Under the pieces are notes generated by a model that did no database searches, was not told the DNA's origin, and saw nothing but the letters and a program-made list of their open reading frames with translations. A program made the translations under genes and the position numbers. A DNA stretch of 11,109 bases. Source: Candidatus Kaiserbacteria bacterium RIFCSPLOWO2_02_FULL_54_13. GTDB taxonomy: Bacteria > Patescibacteriota > Minisyncoccia > Phycocordibacterales > Phycocordibacteraceae. Positions 11,020 to 11,109 of the stretch are shown piece after piece; position 1 is the first letter of the stretch; each line of letters starts with the position of its first letter. The stretch spans positions 16,874 through 27,982 of the forward strand of contig MFMI01000023.1 of NCBI GenBank assembly GCA_001783465.1, given 5' to 3'.

Positions 11020-11109
11020 TGATCTGTACCCCAAAAAGTGGACACGGGTACACGTTTTCTTTTGTTAGCATTAACCACTAACAGAAGAATATGAGAACAA
11101 CATTTTCAA
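11020..11109 (+). mobile_element. left end of an IS3-family (IS150-like) insertion sequence, truncated by the window
   Basis: The sequence from 11020, TGATCTGTACCCC then AAAAAGTGGACA, resembles the IS150-subgroup terminal repeat (TG, CTG, CCC, then a GTGGAC/GTTGGAC core), recalled from family knowledge. An open reading frame starts 71 nt inside, as in IS3 elements. It begins one base after the tRNA-Ser CCA, so the native 3' flank of the tRNA has been displaced. A 7-bp inverted pair (TGTACCC 11025-11031, GGGTACA 11046-11052) and a 6-bp pair (TGTTAG 11063-11068, CTAACA 11078-11083) lie in the leader. The right end and target duplication are outside the window. Confidence 0.7.
11091..11109 (+). 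CDS. start of a putative IS3-family transposase OrfA (partial)
   Basis: Only six codons are visible, M-R-T-T-F-S, before the window ends. Many IS3-family OrfA proteins open with a similar M-R-x-x-F-S followed by an HTH domain, and the frame follows an IS-like terminal repeat. A purine-rich AGAAG (11084-11088) 2 nt upstream may serve as a close Shine-Dalgarno. The call depends mostly on the terminal repeat, since too little protein is present to confirm it. Confidence 0.5.

Noticed and set aside
11039..11067. IS promoter using TGGACA in the terminal repeat as -35
   Set aside because: The hexamer at 17-18 bp downstream matches a -10 poorly, so no promoter is called.

Overview
The window looks like part of a chromosome from a candidate-phylum bacterium of the Patescibacteria/CPR type, probably a Parcubacteria (Kaiserbacteria-like) lineage. 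This is an inference. It rests on the compact type IV pilus (T4P) gene order, the near-invariant pilin N-terminus RGFTLIELLVVIAIIG, the shortened PilN/PilO-type proteins, start codons that mostly lack Shine-Dalgarno sequences, and the absence of any PilQ secretin or full PilP in the cluster. No lineage marker such as 16S rRNA is present.

Layout. About 10.2 kb on the minus strand is one nearly gap-free T4P assembly cluster. In transcription order (right to left) it reads: pilM (10257-9160), pilN-like (9086-8511), pilO-like (8514-7942), a small membrane protein ending DPFAP (7931-7653), a 116-bp inverted-repeat insertion, pilB (7515-5728), a stand-alone CheY-type receiver (5701-5294), pilT (5289-4228), pilC (4225-3020), two paralogous pilins (2940-2521 and 2460-1972), prepilin peptidase pilD (1972-1202), a GspH/FimT-like pseudopilin (1202-588) and a PilW/GspJ-like pseudopilin (591-67). 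On the plus strand lie comF (10278-10907), tRNA-Ser(GCU) (10928-11018) and the left end of an IS3-family insertion sequence (11020 to the window edge). There is no gene-free stretch over 300 bases.

How it works together. PilD cleaves and methylates the four class III prepilins. PilB powers extension and PilT powers retraction on the PilC platform, and PilM/PilN/PilO link the motors to the envelope. The receiver between pilB and pilT is a plausible input that biases motor choice. ComF, divergent from pilM by only 20 bp, fits a role of the pilus in DNA uptake.

Most notable signals. (1) A MITE-like element with perfect 12-bp inverted ends, flanked by a 6-bp direct repeat ATTCAT, sits exactly on the pilB start codon and appears to have split the operon. 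(2) A 29-bp perfect palindrome lies inside comF and begins on a codon boundary. (3) The pilM/comF divergent region is 20 bp, with two overlapping -10-like hexamers each exactly 6 bp from its start codon, suggesting leaderless transcripts. (4) A strong hairpin lies between pilM and pilN. (5) Metal-binding or signature residues are degenerate in PilB, PilD and ComF. (6) The IS3-type end abuts the tRNA-Ser CCA.
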